A stretch of 64,000 bases of DNA, taken from contig JAKFFI010000004.1 in assembly GCA_036677085.1 (NCBI GenBank), positions 62,001 through 126,000 on the forward strand. Reading direction: 5' to 3'. The translations under genes and the position numbers were made by a program. The notes under the pieces were generated by a model, which was not told the origin of the DNA, did not search any database, and saw only the letters and a program-made list of their open reading frames with translations. Positions 8,711-17,742 of the stretch are shown piece after piece; the stretch's first letter is position 1; the number at the start of each line of letters is the position of its first letter. This DNA comes from JAGPUQ01 sp036677085. Lineage in GTDB: Bacteria; Pseudomonadota; Gammaproteobacteria; Pseudomonadales; Porticoccaceae.

Positions 8711-9787
8711 TCAACCGGGGTTGCACGCCGGTTCTGGCGGCGCGTAAACAACGCTCCGGTTACGCCCTGCCTGCTTGGCTTGATAAAGGGCGGTGTCCGC
8801 GGCTTCGATCCAGGCAGTCAGATCGCGGAACTGCGGCCCGAGTTGCGCCAGGCCGAAGCTCGCCGTGAGGCGCCCAGGATAATCCGGCCCCAGATCGCAG
8901 CCCATGATGGTCTCGCGCAAACGCTCGATGATGGCCAGCGCACCGGCACTCTCGGTATCCGTAAGCACCATCGCAAACTCCTCGCCACCATAGCGACACA
9001 GTAGATCGCTGATGCGCAACTCCCCTTGCAGGAGTGTCGACAGGCGACGCAATACCTGATCACCGACGCCGTGACCAAAGCGGTCGTTGATGTTCTTGAA
9101 ATGGTCGATATCTGCGAGCACCAGCACTGCGGGAACGCCCTGACGCCGGCAGCGGCTCAGCTCGGCCAGTGCGCGCTCCTGCCAGTAGCCACGATTCGAT
9201 AATCCGGTGAGAGTGTCGATGCGGCTGCGCTGCAACAGGTTGCGTTTTTCCACGTCCAGACGCTGTGCGAGCCGGAAGGTGATGATGCCCACCAGTTGCG
9301 GATAGATCAGCAGGAACGGCAGACAGAACAGTATTTCCCGCACATTCGTGACCGGCGCCGGCGCCCATCCAACCAGCAGGACACCGGCCGCAATGCCCAC
9401 CAGATGCGCCAGCAGTCCACGCAGGAACAGCCCCATACCGCCGAGAGCGATATTGTCCATACTGAGCATGGCGAGCAGCAGAGCACTGGGAAGCAGATTG
9501 AACTGCATCATTGCCACCCAAAAACCGCCTCCCACGGCATCGATCATCAGGTTGCGCCGCTCCGCACGGCGCGGATCCGCCGCGCGACGCGCGCTGAGGA
9601 ATGCGATATGGGGCCAGACGAAGCCGTTAAGGGTCAACAATAGCCAGGCCCACGGCGGCGCCCCGGCGGAGGAGAACACTCCGGCCACACTGATGAAGCC
9701 CAGACCGACTCCGATCACCCGCGCCGGGTAGACGCGCCGCGGAAAACCTCGGCCTGGGGTGCCGGCAGACTGATTTTTTTCGCGCAT
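8711..9787 (-). CDS. Membrane diguanylate cyclase, MASE2-GGDEF
   Basis: Makes cyclic di-GMP from two GTP, favouring sessile growth. The start at ATG 9787 gives 358 residues. An upstream GTG at 9850 is in frame but has no ribosome site. The N-terminal half is a MASE2-type membrane sensor (RRVYPARVIGVGLGF opening, about five hydrophobic segments to residue ~175), the arrangement of AdrA/DgcC. The C-terminal GGDEF domain has the active-site variant GGEEF at about 267-271 and an intact product-inhibition site RISD (258-261) five residues before it. No EAL domain is present. It stands alone, converging on badH. Confidence 0.9.
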   Translation of the reverse strand: MREKNQSAGTPGRGFPRRVYPARVIGVGLGFISVAGVFSSAGAPPWAWLLLTLNGFVWPHIAFLSARRAADPRRAERRNLMIDAVGGGFWVAMMQFNLLPSALLLAMLSMDNIALGGMGLFLRGLLAHLVGIAAGVLLVGWAPAPVTNVREILFCLPFLLIYPQLVGIITFRLAQRLDVEKRNLLQRSRIDTLTGLSNRGYWQERALAELSRCRRQGVPAVLVLADIDHFKNINDRFGHGVGDQVLRRLSTLLQGELRISDLLCRYGGEEFAMVLTDTESAGALAIIERLRETIMGCDLGPDYPGRLTASFGLAQLGPQFRDLTAWIEAADTALYQAKQAGRNRSVVYAPPEPACNPG

Positions 9788-10042
9788 CGCAGTCCCCGGG
9801 GCGGAAGGTGTGCGGTGAGAAGCCGCTTGCGGAGTGACAGCGCTGAACACTGTGCTGATTCAAGGGTCGCTCTGGGCAAGCACCCCATTCGGGTATCGCC
9901 GGATCAAAGCGGCGCGCATTCTACTGTAAAAACCCCATCAAACGGGACTTGCCGGACCTTGTGGTGTTGGCTTCCGTGACTGTGCTTTAATCCGATGCAC
10001 AGGATGTTCTTATGCCATCACAACAACAGAGCGGGGGTATTC

Positions 10043-10537
10043 ATGAAAGTACGACGCATAGTGACCGGCACCGATGCCCAGGGCCGTTCCGTTTTTTCGA
10101 GTGACGAACAGCTGCCGGACGTATTCGGCGGCGCCGGTATGGACGGGTTCCACGAACAGGGCTCGCTGTCCCTGGTGGAACTCTGGAAAGGCGTACTGCC
10201 ATCCGATAATTCGGTCGTCAGCATGCGTGACGGTCCCTTCGAGCTGGAACCGGATCCGGGCTCGTTGATGGTACGCCTGGCAACTTTTCCGCCGGAGCCG
10301 GAAGGCACCGCAAAACCGGGCAAAGGCGTGGATTCCCACCCCGGCTTTCACATCACCGATACCACCGACATCATCATCGTACTGGAAGGCGAGGTGTATT
10401 CGATGATGGAGACCGGCGAAAAACTGCTCAAGGCCGGCGATGTCCTGATTCAGCGCGGCACCAACCATGCCTGGTCGAACCGCTCCGGCAAGCCGACCAA
10501 GATCGCCGCCATCATGCTGAGCACCAAAAAGCCCTGA
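10043..10537 (+). CDS. Cupin-domain protein
   Basis: Small single-domain cupin of 164 residues, starting at ATG 10043 (MKVRRIVTG) behind GCGGGGG; an upstream in-frame ATG at 9995 is less likely. The beta-barrel motif region reads SHPGFHITDTTDIIIVLEGE and then GDVLIQRGTNHAW, giving three His and one Glu that could bind a metal. Proteins of this type often accompany aromatic or ring catabolic genes, but function cannot be fixed from sequence. It stands alone between the cyclase gene and the lactonase gene and ends at a strong bidirectional terminator. Confidence 0.8.
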   Translation: MKVRRIVTGTDAQGRSVFSSDEQLPDVFGGAGMDGFHEQGSLSLVELWKGVLPSDNSVVSMRDGPFELEPDPGSLMVRLATFPPEPEGTAKPGKGVDSHPGFHITDTTDIIIVLEGEVYSMMETGEKLLKAGDVLIQRGTNHAWSNRSGKPTKIAAIMLSTKKP

Positions 10538-10564
10538 GTTCTTCCTCCGAATGCAGAGGCATAA

Positions 10565-10592
10565 AAAAACCGCGGCGATCGCCGCGGTTTTT
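10565..10592. terminator. Bidirectional rho-independent terminator
   Basis: A perfect 28-bp palindrome, centred at 10578/10579, has a GC-rich core (CCGCGGCGATCGCCGCGG) flanked by five A on the left and five T on the right. It sits 28 bp after the cupin stop and 20 bp after the stop of the converging lactonase gene, so it can serve both. Confidence 0.85.
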
Positions 10593-10611
10593 CGTTTGCT
10601 TCGACGCTTCG

Positions 10612-11463
10612 TCAGGGTGAGCCCGCTGCCGCGACCTCGACCTTTGCGGTCTCGATCAGGGCGTTGCGCGCGCCCTTGGGGATATCGTCCAGATTGCCGT
10701 CGTAGATCAGGCAGTAGAGCGTTTTGCCATCGGCGCCACCCAGGTTGCAGGCCACTGCCCGCCGCCCGCCGGTGACGATCTTGTGGGTGATCTCCCCACC
10801 CTCGCGAACCCGGAGGAATTCGCCCTGCTCGAAGGCCGCTACCCAGATGGCACCCTCCTTATCGAGACAGATCCCGTCCGGCGTATAGGACCCCAGATCC
10901 GCGAAGATGCGCCGATTGGTCAGACTGCCGTCGGCCTGGATGTCGAATGCCGTCAGTTTGCCGACGAAGGTTTCGGCCACCACCAGCAATTTGCCGTTGT
11001 TGCCGATTACCGCGCCGTTGGGAAAGTGCACCTGATCCGCAACCGTCTTCAGGGTGCCATCGGGTTTGACCAGGGTCAGCGTCGCGGGCTTGGCGGCTTC
11101 GTGCGCGAACACGTCGTAGCCAAACGTCCCCACGTAGATGTCGCCATTGGGGGCGCAGACGCAGTCGTTGATGTCGTACTTGAGCAGACCCGACAGGTCG
11201 GCGTACAGACTCAGTTGGCCGTCTTTCACCTTCATCAGCTTGCGGTCGGCCATGGATACGATCACCACCGAACCGTCCGGCAGGAAATTGATTCCCGACG
11301 GGCGATTGGGGAGCTTCGCAACTTCCTGGCGCTTCCCGTCTGGCGTCAGCGTGTACACCGTCAGTCCGAACATGTCGGACACCCAGAGCTTGCCGTCGTG
11401 CCAGCGCGGCCCTTCCAGAAACACGAAATCCCTGGCAAACGGTTGTGTCGTCAGTTGTTTCAT
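10612..11463 (-). CDS. SMP-30/gluconolactonase-family protein, possible lactonase
   Basis: Six-bladed beta-propeller of the SMP-30 / gluconolactonase family, 283 residues, starting at ATG 11463 behind GGAAGGAG. The metal-site residues of the family are visible: Glu in FLEGPRWHDG, Asn in HFPNGAV and Asp in YTPDGICLD. Such enzymes hydrolyse lactones using a divalent metal. It is last in a minus-strand run with two alcohol dehydrogenases and two Baeyer-Villiger monooxygenases, so a role in opening a lactone made by BVMO action is plausible. That substrate is inference; sugar lactone or ester substrates cannot be excluded. Confidence 0.8.
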   Translation of the reverse strand: MKQLTTQPFARDFVFLEGPRWHDGKLWVSDMFGLTVYTLTPDGKRQEVAKLPNRPSGINFLPDGSVVIVSMADRKLMKVKDGQLSLYADLSGLLKYDINDCVCAPNGDIYVGTFGYDVFAHEAAKPATLTLVKPDGTLKTVADQVHFPNGAVIGNNGKLLVVAETFVGKLTAFDIQADGSLTNRRIFADLGSYTPDGICLDKEGAIWVAAFEQGEFLRVREGGEITHKIVTGGRRAVACNLGGADGKTLYCLIYDGNLDDIPKGARNALIETAKVEVAAAGSP

Positions 11464-11491
11464 TTTTTTACTCCTTCCCGTCCCCTTGAAT

Positions 11492-11505
11492 GCCGCCCGG
11501 GCGGC
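11492..11505. terminator. Short GC palindrome between alcohol dehydrogenase and lactonase genes
   Basis: GCCGCCCGGGCGGC is a perfect 14-bp palindrome in the 52-bp gap. It could attenuate read-through into the lactonase gene, but it has no T-run and may be incidental. Confidence 0.25.
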
Positions 11506-11515
11506 GTCACCCCAT

Positions 11516-12619
11516 TCAGTCGTACATGATGACCGAGCGCGCGCCTTCGCCGCGACCCATGGCATCAAAGGCATCGTTGACGTCTTCGAGGCGAATGCGG
11601 TTGGTGATCATGGCATCCAGCTTGAGGTCGCCTTTCATGAACAGATCGACGAACTTGGGAATGTCCTTCGATGGTACCGAGGTGCCGTAAGCCGAACCCT
11701 TGAAGTGCTTCTCGCCGAAGAAACCCAGTACCGGCAGTTCAATCTCGGTGTCCATGGACGGCACGCCGACAATGACCGCGGTGCCGGTGGCGCGCGCCAT
11801 CGACCAGGCCTGTTCGATCGTCGCCTTCAGGCCCAGCGCTTCGAACGCGAAATGCACACCGCCCCTGGTCAGCGCACGCACCTCCTTGACGGGATTTACG
11901 GCCTTGGGATCGATCGCATGGGTGGCACCCAGCTTCAGTGCCAATTCGCGCTTCTGGGGCACCGGGTCAATGGCGATGATCGTGGTCGCGCCGGCGATGC
12001 GCGCGCCCTGGATGATGGAGAGCCCAACGCCGCCGCAACCGATCACGGCACAGCTGTCGCCGGGAGTGATCTTCACGGTATTGAGCGCAGCGCCGGCACC
12101 CGTGGTCACCCCGCAGCCGATCAGACACACGGTGTCCAGCGGCGCGTTGTTATCGACCTTGATGGCATTGCCCGCCGGGATGACCGCCCGCTCGGAAAAC
12201 GTACCCACACCGACCAATTGCCCGATGGCCTGACCCTTCGCGTTTTTCAGGCGGGTGGTACCGTCGGGCAAGCAGCCCTGCCAGATCACCTTGCCCATCT
12301 CGACGCACATGAACGGCTTGCGTTCCAGACAAAACAGGCAGTTGCCACAGGCCGGCGTCAGCGAAGCGATGACATGATCGCCAGGCTTGAGATCGGTCAC
12401 GCCCGAGCCCACCTCCTCCACAACGCCGGCGCCCTCGTGGCCCAGCACCGAGGGGATTGCACTTTTGATGACGCCGTAACGAAACGAGTAATCACTGTGG
12501 CAGATGCCGCTCGCGGTATATTTGACAAGTACCTCATTGGCCTTGGGGCCTTCCAGCTCCAGTTCCTCGATCACGAGTGGAGCACCGATTTCGTACAGTA
12601 CTGCGGCTTTTGTTTTCAT
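11516..12619 (-). CDS. Zinc-dependent alcohol dehydrogenase (class III-like MDR), copy 1
   Basis: Medium-chain dehydrogenase/reductase of 367 residues. Catalytic-zinc ligands lie in GICHSDYS (Cys) and LGHEGAGVV (His), with the later Cys in LIGCGVTTGAG. The structural zinc lobe is CGNCLFCLERKPFMC. The nucleotide-binding motif is GCGGVGLS, followed by AIDP, whose Asp suggests NAD. It closely resembles its upstream neighbour at 12681-13787, indicating an old tandem duplication. Next to two BVMO genes it probably supplies ketones or removes alcohols released on ester cleavage. S-(hydroxymethyl)glutathione or aryl alcohol activity is possible for this fold. Confidence 0.88.
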   Translation of the reverse strand: MKTKAAVLYEIGAPLVIEELELEGPKANEVLVKYTASGICHSDYSFRYGVIKSAIPSVLGHEGAGVVEEVGSGVTDLKPGDHVIASLTPACGNCLFCLERKPFMCVEMGKVIWQGCLPDGTTRLKNAKGQAIGQLVGVGTFSERAVIPAGNAIKVDNNAPLDTVCLIGCGVTTGAGAALNTVKITPGDSCAVIGCGGVGLSIIQGARIAGATTIIAIDPVPQKRELALKLGATHAIDPKAVNPVKEVRALTRGGVHFAFEALGLKATIEQAWSMARATGTAVIVGVPSMDTEIELPVLGFFGEKHFKGSAYGTSVPSKDIPKFVDLFMKGDLKLDAMITNRIRLEDVNDAFDAMGRGEGARSVIMYD

Positions 12620-12680
12620 GAAAATATCTCCCGGCCGATCCCGGATCGGCGTGCAAGCAAGTTAGTCTGATTGTCGAAGA

Positions 12681-13787
12681 TCAACCGTAGAGGATGACCG
12701 AACGCGCGCCTTCGCCACGCCCCATCTCCTCGAACGCGCGGTTGATGTCCGCAAGTCCGATCCGCTGGGTGATCATTTCATCGAGCAACAGCTGGCCCCG
12801 CTTGTAGAGATCGACAAAGCGCGGGATATCGCGCTTGGGCGACGACGAGCCGTAGCAGGAGCCCTGAATTTCGTATTCGGCCAGCAGCCCGGCGGCGGGG
12901 ATTTTCACCGACTGATCCAGGGATGCGACGCCGACGATGATCGCCTTCCCGGTGGGTCGAATCATGCCCCAGCACTGCTGCATGGTCTGGACCTTGCCCA
13001 GCGCCTCAAACGCGTAGTGAACGCCGATTCCGCCGGTGATTTCCTTGACCTTGGCCATGGGCTCTTCGACAAACGGATTGATGGTGTGGGTGGCGCCCAG
13101 CCGCATCGCCAGCTCGCGCTTCTCTTCCATCGGATCGATGGCAATTATGATGCTGGCACCCGCGATGCGCGCGCCTTGCAAAATGGACAGGCCAACTCCA
13201 CCGCAGCCGATGACGGCCACACTCTCGCCCCACTGCACCTTGGCGGTATTGAGTGCCGCACCCGTGCCGGTGGTAACGCCGCAGCCGATCAGGCAGGTGA
13301 TATCGAGGGGAGTGTCGTCAGGTACCTTGATGGCGGAGCCGGCCGGCATCACCATGTGTGAGCCGAAGGAGCCCACGCCGCAGAGGGCATAGACATCCTC
13401 GCCGGCGAGCGTCTTGTGGCGCGTGGTGCCGTCGAGTTGGGTGCAGTCGGTAAGCAGCTTGTTCATCTGGGAGCACATGTACTCCTTGGATTCCCGGCAC
13501 ATGCCGCACTTGCCGCAGCTGGGGGACAATGAGGCGATGACCTTGTCGCCCGGTTTGACGTGGGTGACGCCGGGTCCTACGGCCTCGACGATACCGGCGC
13601 CCTCATGGCCCAGTACCACCGGGAATGGTGAGCGCAGCACCCCATGGGCTACGGAATAGTCGCTATGGCAGATGCCGCTGGCGACGGTGCGCACCAGCAC
13701 TTCGTTGGCTTTTGGCGGGGCCAGCTCCAGCTCCTCGATCGTAAACGGCTGGTTGACCGCCCGCAGTACCGCGGCTTTGATTCGCAT
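12681..13787 (-). CDS. Zinc-dependent alcohol dehydrogenase (class III-like MDR), copy 2
   Basis: Second MDR dehydrogenase, 368 residues, starting at ATG 13787 behind GTGGAGGAC. It carries the same zinc motifs as copy 1 (GICHSDYS, LGHEGAGIV, LIGCGVTTGTG; structural lobe CGKCGMCRESKEYMC) and the GCGGVGLS cofactor loop. Divergence between the copies is spread along the sequence, so they are not recent duplicates and may have different substrates. It is co-directional with copy 1 (61 bp apart) and with the BVMO genes upstream. Confidence 0.88.
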   Translation of the reverse strand: MRIKAAVLRAVNQPFTIEELELAPPKANEVLVRTVASGICHSDYSVAHGVLRSPFPVVLGHEGAGIVEAVGPGVTHVKPGDKVIASLSPSCGKCGMCRESKEYMCSQMNKLLTDCTQLDGTTRHKTLAGEDVYALCGVGSFGSHMVMPAGSAIKVPDDTPLDITCLIGCGVTTGTGAALNTAKVQWGESVAVIGCGGVGLSILQGARIAGASIIIAIDPMEEKRELAMRLGATHTINPFVEEPMAKVKEITGGIGVHYAFEALGKVQTMQQCWGMIRPTGKAIIVGVASLDQSVKIPAAGLLAEYEIQGSCYGSSSPKRDIPRFVDLYKRGQLLLDEMITQRIGLADINRAFEEMGRGEGARSVILYG

Positions 13788-13934
13788 GATGTCCTCCACA
13801 GAACACAGGTGATTATTTTGGCTCCGCAATAGTACAGGATGGAGCCCGGTCGGCAAGTGGGTTGCCGGAGCGGAGCGCGCGACGGCGGCGCGCGGCATCA
13901 TCGGTTGCCAATCCCGCCTGGCTGAAGCATGCAA

Positions 13935-13996
13935 AAGGGCTGACGCCTTACGGCGCCAGCCCTCGCGAATCAGCAAATCGCGGCCGCAAGCGGCCG
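13935..13996. terminator. Stem-loops downstream of BVMO 1
   Basis: Two hairpins lie just beyond the BVMO 1 stop: an imperfect stem around AGGGCTG...CAGCCCT and an 8-bp stem CGCGGCCG-CAAG-CGGCCGCG. They probably end or attenuate the BVMO 1 transcript before the alcohol dehydrogenase genes. There is no clear T-run. Confidence 0.45.
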
Positions 13997-14008
13997 CGCC
14001 TTACGCCA

Positions 14009-15607
14009 TCACGCCATCTTGAAGCCTTCGTAGTTCTTGGCCGCCACCTCATCGCACTTCTTGCGATAGTTGGGCGCACCGCCCGCGTAAAGCAGGAAGG
14101 TACGTTTCTTGCCGGGCGTATTGGCCCCCATGAACCAGGAATCCGCCTTGGTAAACAGCGAGCCGGCGGCAGTCTCGTAGACGTGGTCGGTCCAGGCCAA
14201 CTCGGCGTCGCGGGTTGCTTCACAACGCTTGTAGTCGTGTGCCTGCATGTATTTCACCAGGTCGGTCACCCACTCGACGTTTTGCTCGATGCAACGGGGA
14301 ATGTTGCAGAAGGTGGCGCCATTGTGGGGCCCTACCAGCATGAACATGTTGGGAAAGCCGTTGACCTGCATGCCCAGATAGGTTTCCGGACCGCCGCTCC
14401 ACTTGTCGACCAGCGCCTGACCATCCTCGCCGCGAATATCGATGCGCTTGAAGGCGCCGGTCACGGCGTCGAAACCGGTCGCATAAACGATGAAGTCAAG
14501 GTCGTACTGTTTGTCGCTGGTCTTGATCCCGGTTTCGTTCACGCGCTCGATGGGCGTCGCGCGCAGATCGACCAGGGTGACATTGGGCTGGTTGTAGACC
14601 TCGAAATACTTGGTTTCCATCGGCACACGTTTCATGCCGAAGCCGTGGTCTTTCGGAATCAGGATATCCGCGACTTTCGGGTCTTTGACACGCTCGCGAA
14701 TCTTGCGCGCAATGAACTCGGTGATGATCGCGTTGGCCTTTTCGTCGGTCATGATGTCGTAGAAATTGGCCAGCCAGATGCCAAAGCCGGGTTCACCGTA
14801 GAGTTTCTCGAACTTGGCTTCGCGCTCTTCGGGGGAGACATCGAAGATCGAGCGCATGTCGAACTGGTGAAGAAAACCCGCGCCGGACTCCTTGCAGATG
14901 TTGAACAGTTCCGGGTAGCTCGCCTTCAGTGCAGGCTGTTCCTCATCGGTGATTTTCGAATTGTTCAGCGGAGCGCACCAGCTCGCATCGAGCTGGAAAA
15001 CCGTGAGATGTTCGGCGGTCTTGGCGACTTCCTGAATCACCTGGACACCGGTGGCACCGGTACCGATCACGCCCACGCGCTTGCCTTTGAAATCGACCGG
15101 GGTTTTCGGCCAGCGTGAGGTGTGGCAATAGTCGCCCTTGAAGCTGTCGATGCCTTCGATGCGCGGCATCTGGGTCGCCGACAACACACCGACCGCGGTA
15201 ATCAGAAAACGCGCACGGGCCTTTTCACCACCTTCGATCTCGACATCCCAGAGATCTTCGCCCTTGATGTACTTGGCGGCAGTGACCTTGCTGTTGAACT
15301 GGATGTCCTTGCGCAGATCGAGCTTGTCGGCGACAAAGTTGTAATAGCGCTCGTTTTCCGCCTGGCCGCTGAAATGCTCGCTCCAGTTCCATTCCTTCAG
15401 GATCTCCGGAGAGAACGAATACGCGTAGGTATAGCTTTCGGAATCGAAACGCGCACCGGGATAGCGGTTCCAATACCAGGTGCCGCCCACGCCATCACCT
15501 GTCTCGTACACGCGAACTTTCATGCCGAGTTCACGCAAGCGGTAAAGTTGATACATGCCGGAAATGCCGGCACCGATGATGATTGCATCGTATTGGGGGT
15601 TGGACAT
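14009..15607 (-). CDS. Type I Baeyer-Villiger monooxygenase, copy 1
   Basis: FAD- and NADPH-dependent monooxygenase that inserts oxygen next to a ketone carbonyl, giving an ester or lactone. Start at ATG 15607 (MSNPQYDAIIIGAG): AGGAGG is about 10 nt upstream, whereas the ATG at 15616 would abut it. That gives 532 residues, the same as copy 2. FAD motif GAGISG near the N-terminus, BVMO fingerprint FKGDYCHTSRWP, second Rossmann motif GTGATG, and the later YATGFDAVTG segment are all present. Length fits the cyclohexanone/cyclopentanone/steroid monooxygenase group. Substrate is not determinable here; neighbours suggest cyclic or branched ketones. Confidence 0.92.
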   Translation of the reverse strand: MSNPQYDAIIIGAGISGMYQLYRLRELGMKVRVYETGDGVGGTWYWNRYPGARFDSESYTYAYSFSPEILKEWNWSEHFSGQAENERYYNFVADKLDLRKDIQFNSKVTAAKYIKGEDLWDVEIEGGEKARARFLITAVGVLSATQMPRIEGIDSFKGDYCHTSRWPKTPVDFKGKRVGVIGTGATGVQVIQEVAKTAEHLTVFQLDASWCAPLNNSKITDEEQPALKASYPELFNICKESGAGFLHQFDMRSIFDVSPEEREAKFEKLYGEPGFGIWLANFYDIMTDEKANAIITEFIARKIRERVKDPKVADILIPKDHGFGMKRVPMETKYFEVYNQPNVTLVDLRATPIERVNETGIKTSDKQYDLDFIVYATGFDAVTGAFKRIDIRGEDGQALVDKWSGGPETYLGMQVNGFPNMFMLVGPHNGATFCNIPRCIEQNVEWVTDLVKYMQAHDYKRCEATRDAELAWTDHVYETAAGSLFTKADSWFMGANTPGKKRTFLLYAGGAPNYRKKCDEVAAKNYEGFKMA

Positions 15608-16143
15608 CTCTTGCATTCCTCCTAAGGGATCTCTACAGGCTGATTGAAAAACTCGAATACATTAAGCCGACTTGGAGTCGGTCGGGGCTGAATTTCGGCG
15701 GAGCTTGTCGACGGTTCAGGCTCCCGGGATAGATAGCATGTCGCGCGTCATCTTGGCTGCGCCGCATTTCGCGGCAGCAATTTGCCGTGCGGGGACGGCC
15801 AGAACCATCCTGCCCGCCGCCACGGTTCCGGGTCACATAAAGACCCGGCAGCCCGAAAAAAGCCGCGGGAGTACATCACAATTGCCCCATGGCTTCAAGC
15901 GCAGACCCTCGTCCCAAGCAACGCCGGATCGACTGGCGCCTGGAAAGGCACGCGGGGCCCACGCCAGGAACGTTGTCGGACCTGGGAAGCGGGGCGAAGC
16001 GATCTGGCTACCAGAGCCGGATTACCGGCAGTCGCTGCGGGTGCGACTCGGCAACGGGATCGGGCCAGGAAACGCCAAGGGGCTGCAACCTGTCGGTTGC
16101 AGCCCCCGGAGCACGCTGAAATCAGGCCGCACCCGGCCCGAGA
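15608..16143. other. Intergenic region between the BVMO genes; no gene seen
   Basis: About 535 bp without a credible gene. Plus-strand open frames here are Arg/Pro/Ser-rich, lack ribosome sites and match no family. The stretch next to BVMO 1 should hold its promoter, and the end next to BVMO 2 contains the stem-loop at 16079-16106. Confidence 0.5.
16079..16106 (-). terminator. Strong stem-loop after BVMO 2
   Basis: A 12-bp perfect stem (GGGGCTGCAACC / GGTTGCAGCCCC) with a 4-nt loop lies 37 bp beyond the BVMO 2 stop. On the minus strand it is followed by TTGGCGTTT, a weak T-rich tail. It likely ends the BVMO 2 transcript, so the two BVMO genes are probably transcribed separately. Confidence 0.6.
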
Positions 16144-17742
16144 TTACTGCATCTTGAAGCCTTCATAATTCTTGGCGGCCACCTCATCGCATTTGGCCCG
16201 ATAGGCGGGGCCGCCGCCGCCATACAGCAGGAAAGTCCGCTTCTTGCCCGGTGTATTGGCGCCCATGAACCAGGAATCCGCCTTGGTCAGCAGCGAATTC
16301 TTGACCGTATCGTAGACATGGTCGGTCCATGCGTCCTCCGCATCATGAGTTGTTTCGATGCGATTGTAGTTGTGGGACTGCATGTACTTGATGCAATCGG
16401 TCACCCATTCGACATTTTGCTCGATACAACGGGGGATGTTGCAGAAAGTCGCGCCATTGTGGGGGCCGACCAGCATGAACATATTGGGGAAGCCCGCGAC
16501 CTGCATGCCCAGATAGGTATGCGGACCGTCGCTCCAGCGGTCGGATAGCGCCTGCCCGTCGACCCCACGGATATCGATGCGCTTGTAGCCACCGGTGACC
16601 GCGTCAAATCCGGTGGCATAGATGATGAAATCGAGTTCGTATTCCTTGTCGCTGGTCTTGATGCCTGTGGGAGTCACGCGCTCGATGGGCGTCTTGCGAA
16701 GATCGACCAGTTTCACGTTATCCTGGTTGTAGGCTTCGTAATAATTGGTTTCCATCGGCACCCGCTTCATGCCGAATCCGTGATCCTTGGGAATCAGGAT
16801 ATCCGCAACCGCCGGATCCTTCACCCGTTGACGGATCTTCCGGGCAATGAAATCGGTGATGATCGCGTTGGCTTTTTCGTCGGTCATTATGTCGTGGAAG
16901 TTACCGAGCCAGATGCCGAATCCGGGTTCGGCGTAGAGCTTTTCAAAAATGGCTTCGCGCTCTTCCGGGGTCACATCGAATATGGACCGCATGTCGAACT
17001 GATGGACAAACCCGCCAAATGACTCACGACACTTCTTGAACACTTCGGGATAGCTCGCCTTTAGCGCGGGCTGTTCCGCATCGGTGATTTTGGAGTTGTT
17101 GAGCGGCGCGCACCAGTTCGCGTCCAGCTGAAACACGGTGAGCTGCTTCGCCGTTTTCGCGACTTCCTGAATGACCTGCACGCCGGTGGCGCCGGTTCCG
17201 ATGACACCGACGCGCTTGCCGGCGAAGTCCACCGCTGTTTTGGGCCAGCGCGCTGTATGATGGTACTCACCCTTGAAGCTGTCGATGCCTTCGATTCTCG
17301 GCATCTGCACCGCCGACAGCGGGCCCAGCGCGGTAATCATGTAGCGTGCGCGTGCCTTTTCGCCACCCTCGATCTCCACTTCCCACTGATTTTCGTCCTG
17401 CAGGAATCGGGCCGCAATGACCTTGCTGTTGAACTGAATGTCCTTGCGCAGGTCGAGTTTGTCCGCGACAAAATTGTAATAGCGCTCGTTTTCCGCCTGT
17501 CCCGAGAACTGTTCGCTCCAGTTCCATTCCTTGAGAATTTCGTCGGAAAACGAATAGGCATAACTGTAGCTTTCCGAATCGAAGCGTGCACCAGGGTAGC
17601 GGTTCCAGTACCAGACGCCACCGACACCGTCGCCGGTTTCATAGGCACGCACCTTGAGACCAAGCTCGCGCAGCCGATAGAGCTGGTACATCCCGGCGAT
17701 GCCGGCTCCGACGATGATTGCATCGAACTGCTGATTGGGCAT
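16144..17742 (-). CDS. Type I Baeyer-Villiger monooxygenase, copy 2
   Basis: 532-residue paralogue of the neighbouring BVMO; by eye most positions are identical, roughly four in five. All diagnostic motifs are kept: GAGIAG, FKGEYHHTARWP, GTGATG and YATGFDAVTG. Differences cluster around residues 110-125 and 245-265, so substrate preference may differ while the catalytic core is unchanged. A 16-bp direct repeat lies just upstream of the start and a strong stem-loop follows the stop, suggesting an independently controlled unit. Confidence 0.92.
   Translation of the reverse strand: MPNQQFDAIIVGAGIAGMYQLYRLRELGLKVRAYETGDGVGGVWYWNRYPGARFDSESYSYAYSFSDEILKEWNWSEQFSGQAENERYYNFVADKLDLRKDIQFNSKVIAARFLQDENQWEVEIEGGEKARARYMITALGPLSAVQMPRIEGIDSFKGEYHHTARWPKTAVDFAGKRVGVIGTGATGVQVIQEVAKTAKQLTVFQLDANWCAPLNNSKITDAEQPALKASYPEVFKKCRESFGGFVHQFDMRSIFDVTPEEREAIFEKLYAEPGFGIWLGNFHDIMTDEKANAIITDFIARKIRQRVKDPAVADILIPKDHGFGMKRVPMETNYYEAYNQDNVKLVDLRKTPIERVTPTGIKTSDKEYELDFIIYATGFDAVTGGYKRIDIRGVDGQALSDRWSDGPHTYLGMQVAGFPNMFMLVGPHNGATFCNIPRCIEQNVEWVTDCIKYMQSHNYNRIETTHDAEDAWTDHVYDTVKNSLLTKADSWFMGANTPGKKRTFLLYGGGGPAYRAKCDEVAAKNYEGFKMQ

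Noticed and set aside
15672..16157. A 161-codon open frame between the BVMO genes
   Set aside because: No ribosome site, low-complexity composition, overlaps a likely terminator, no recognisable family.
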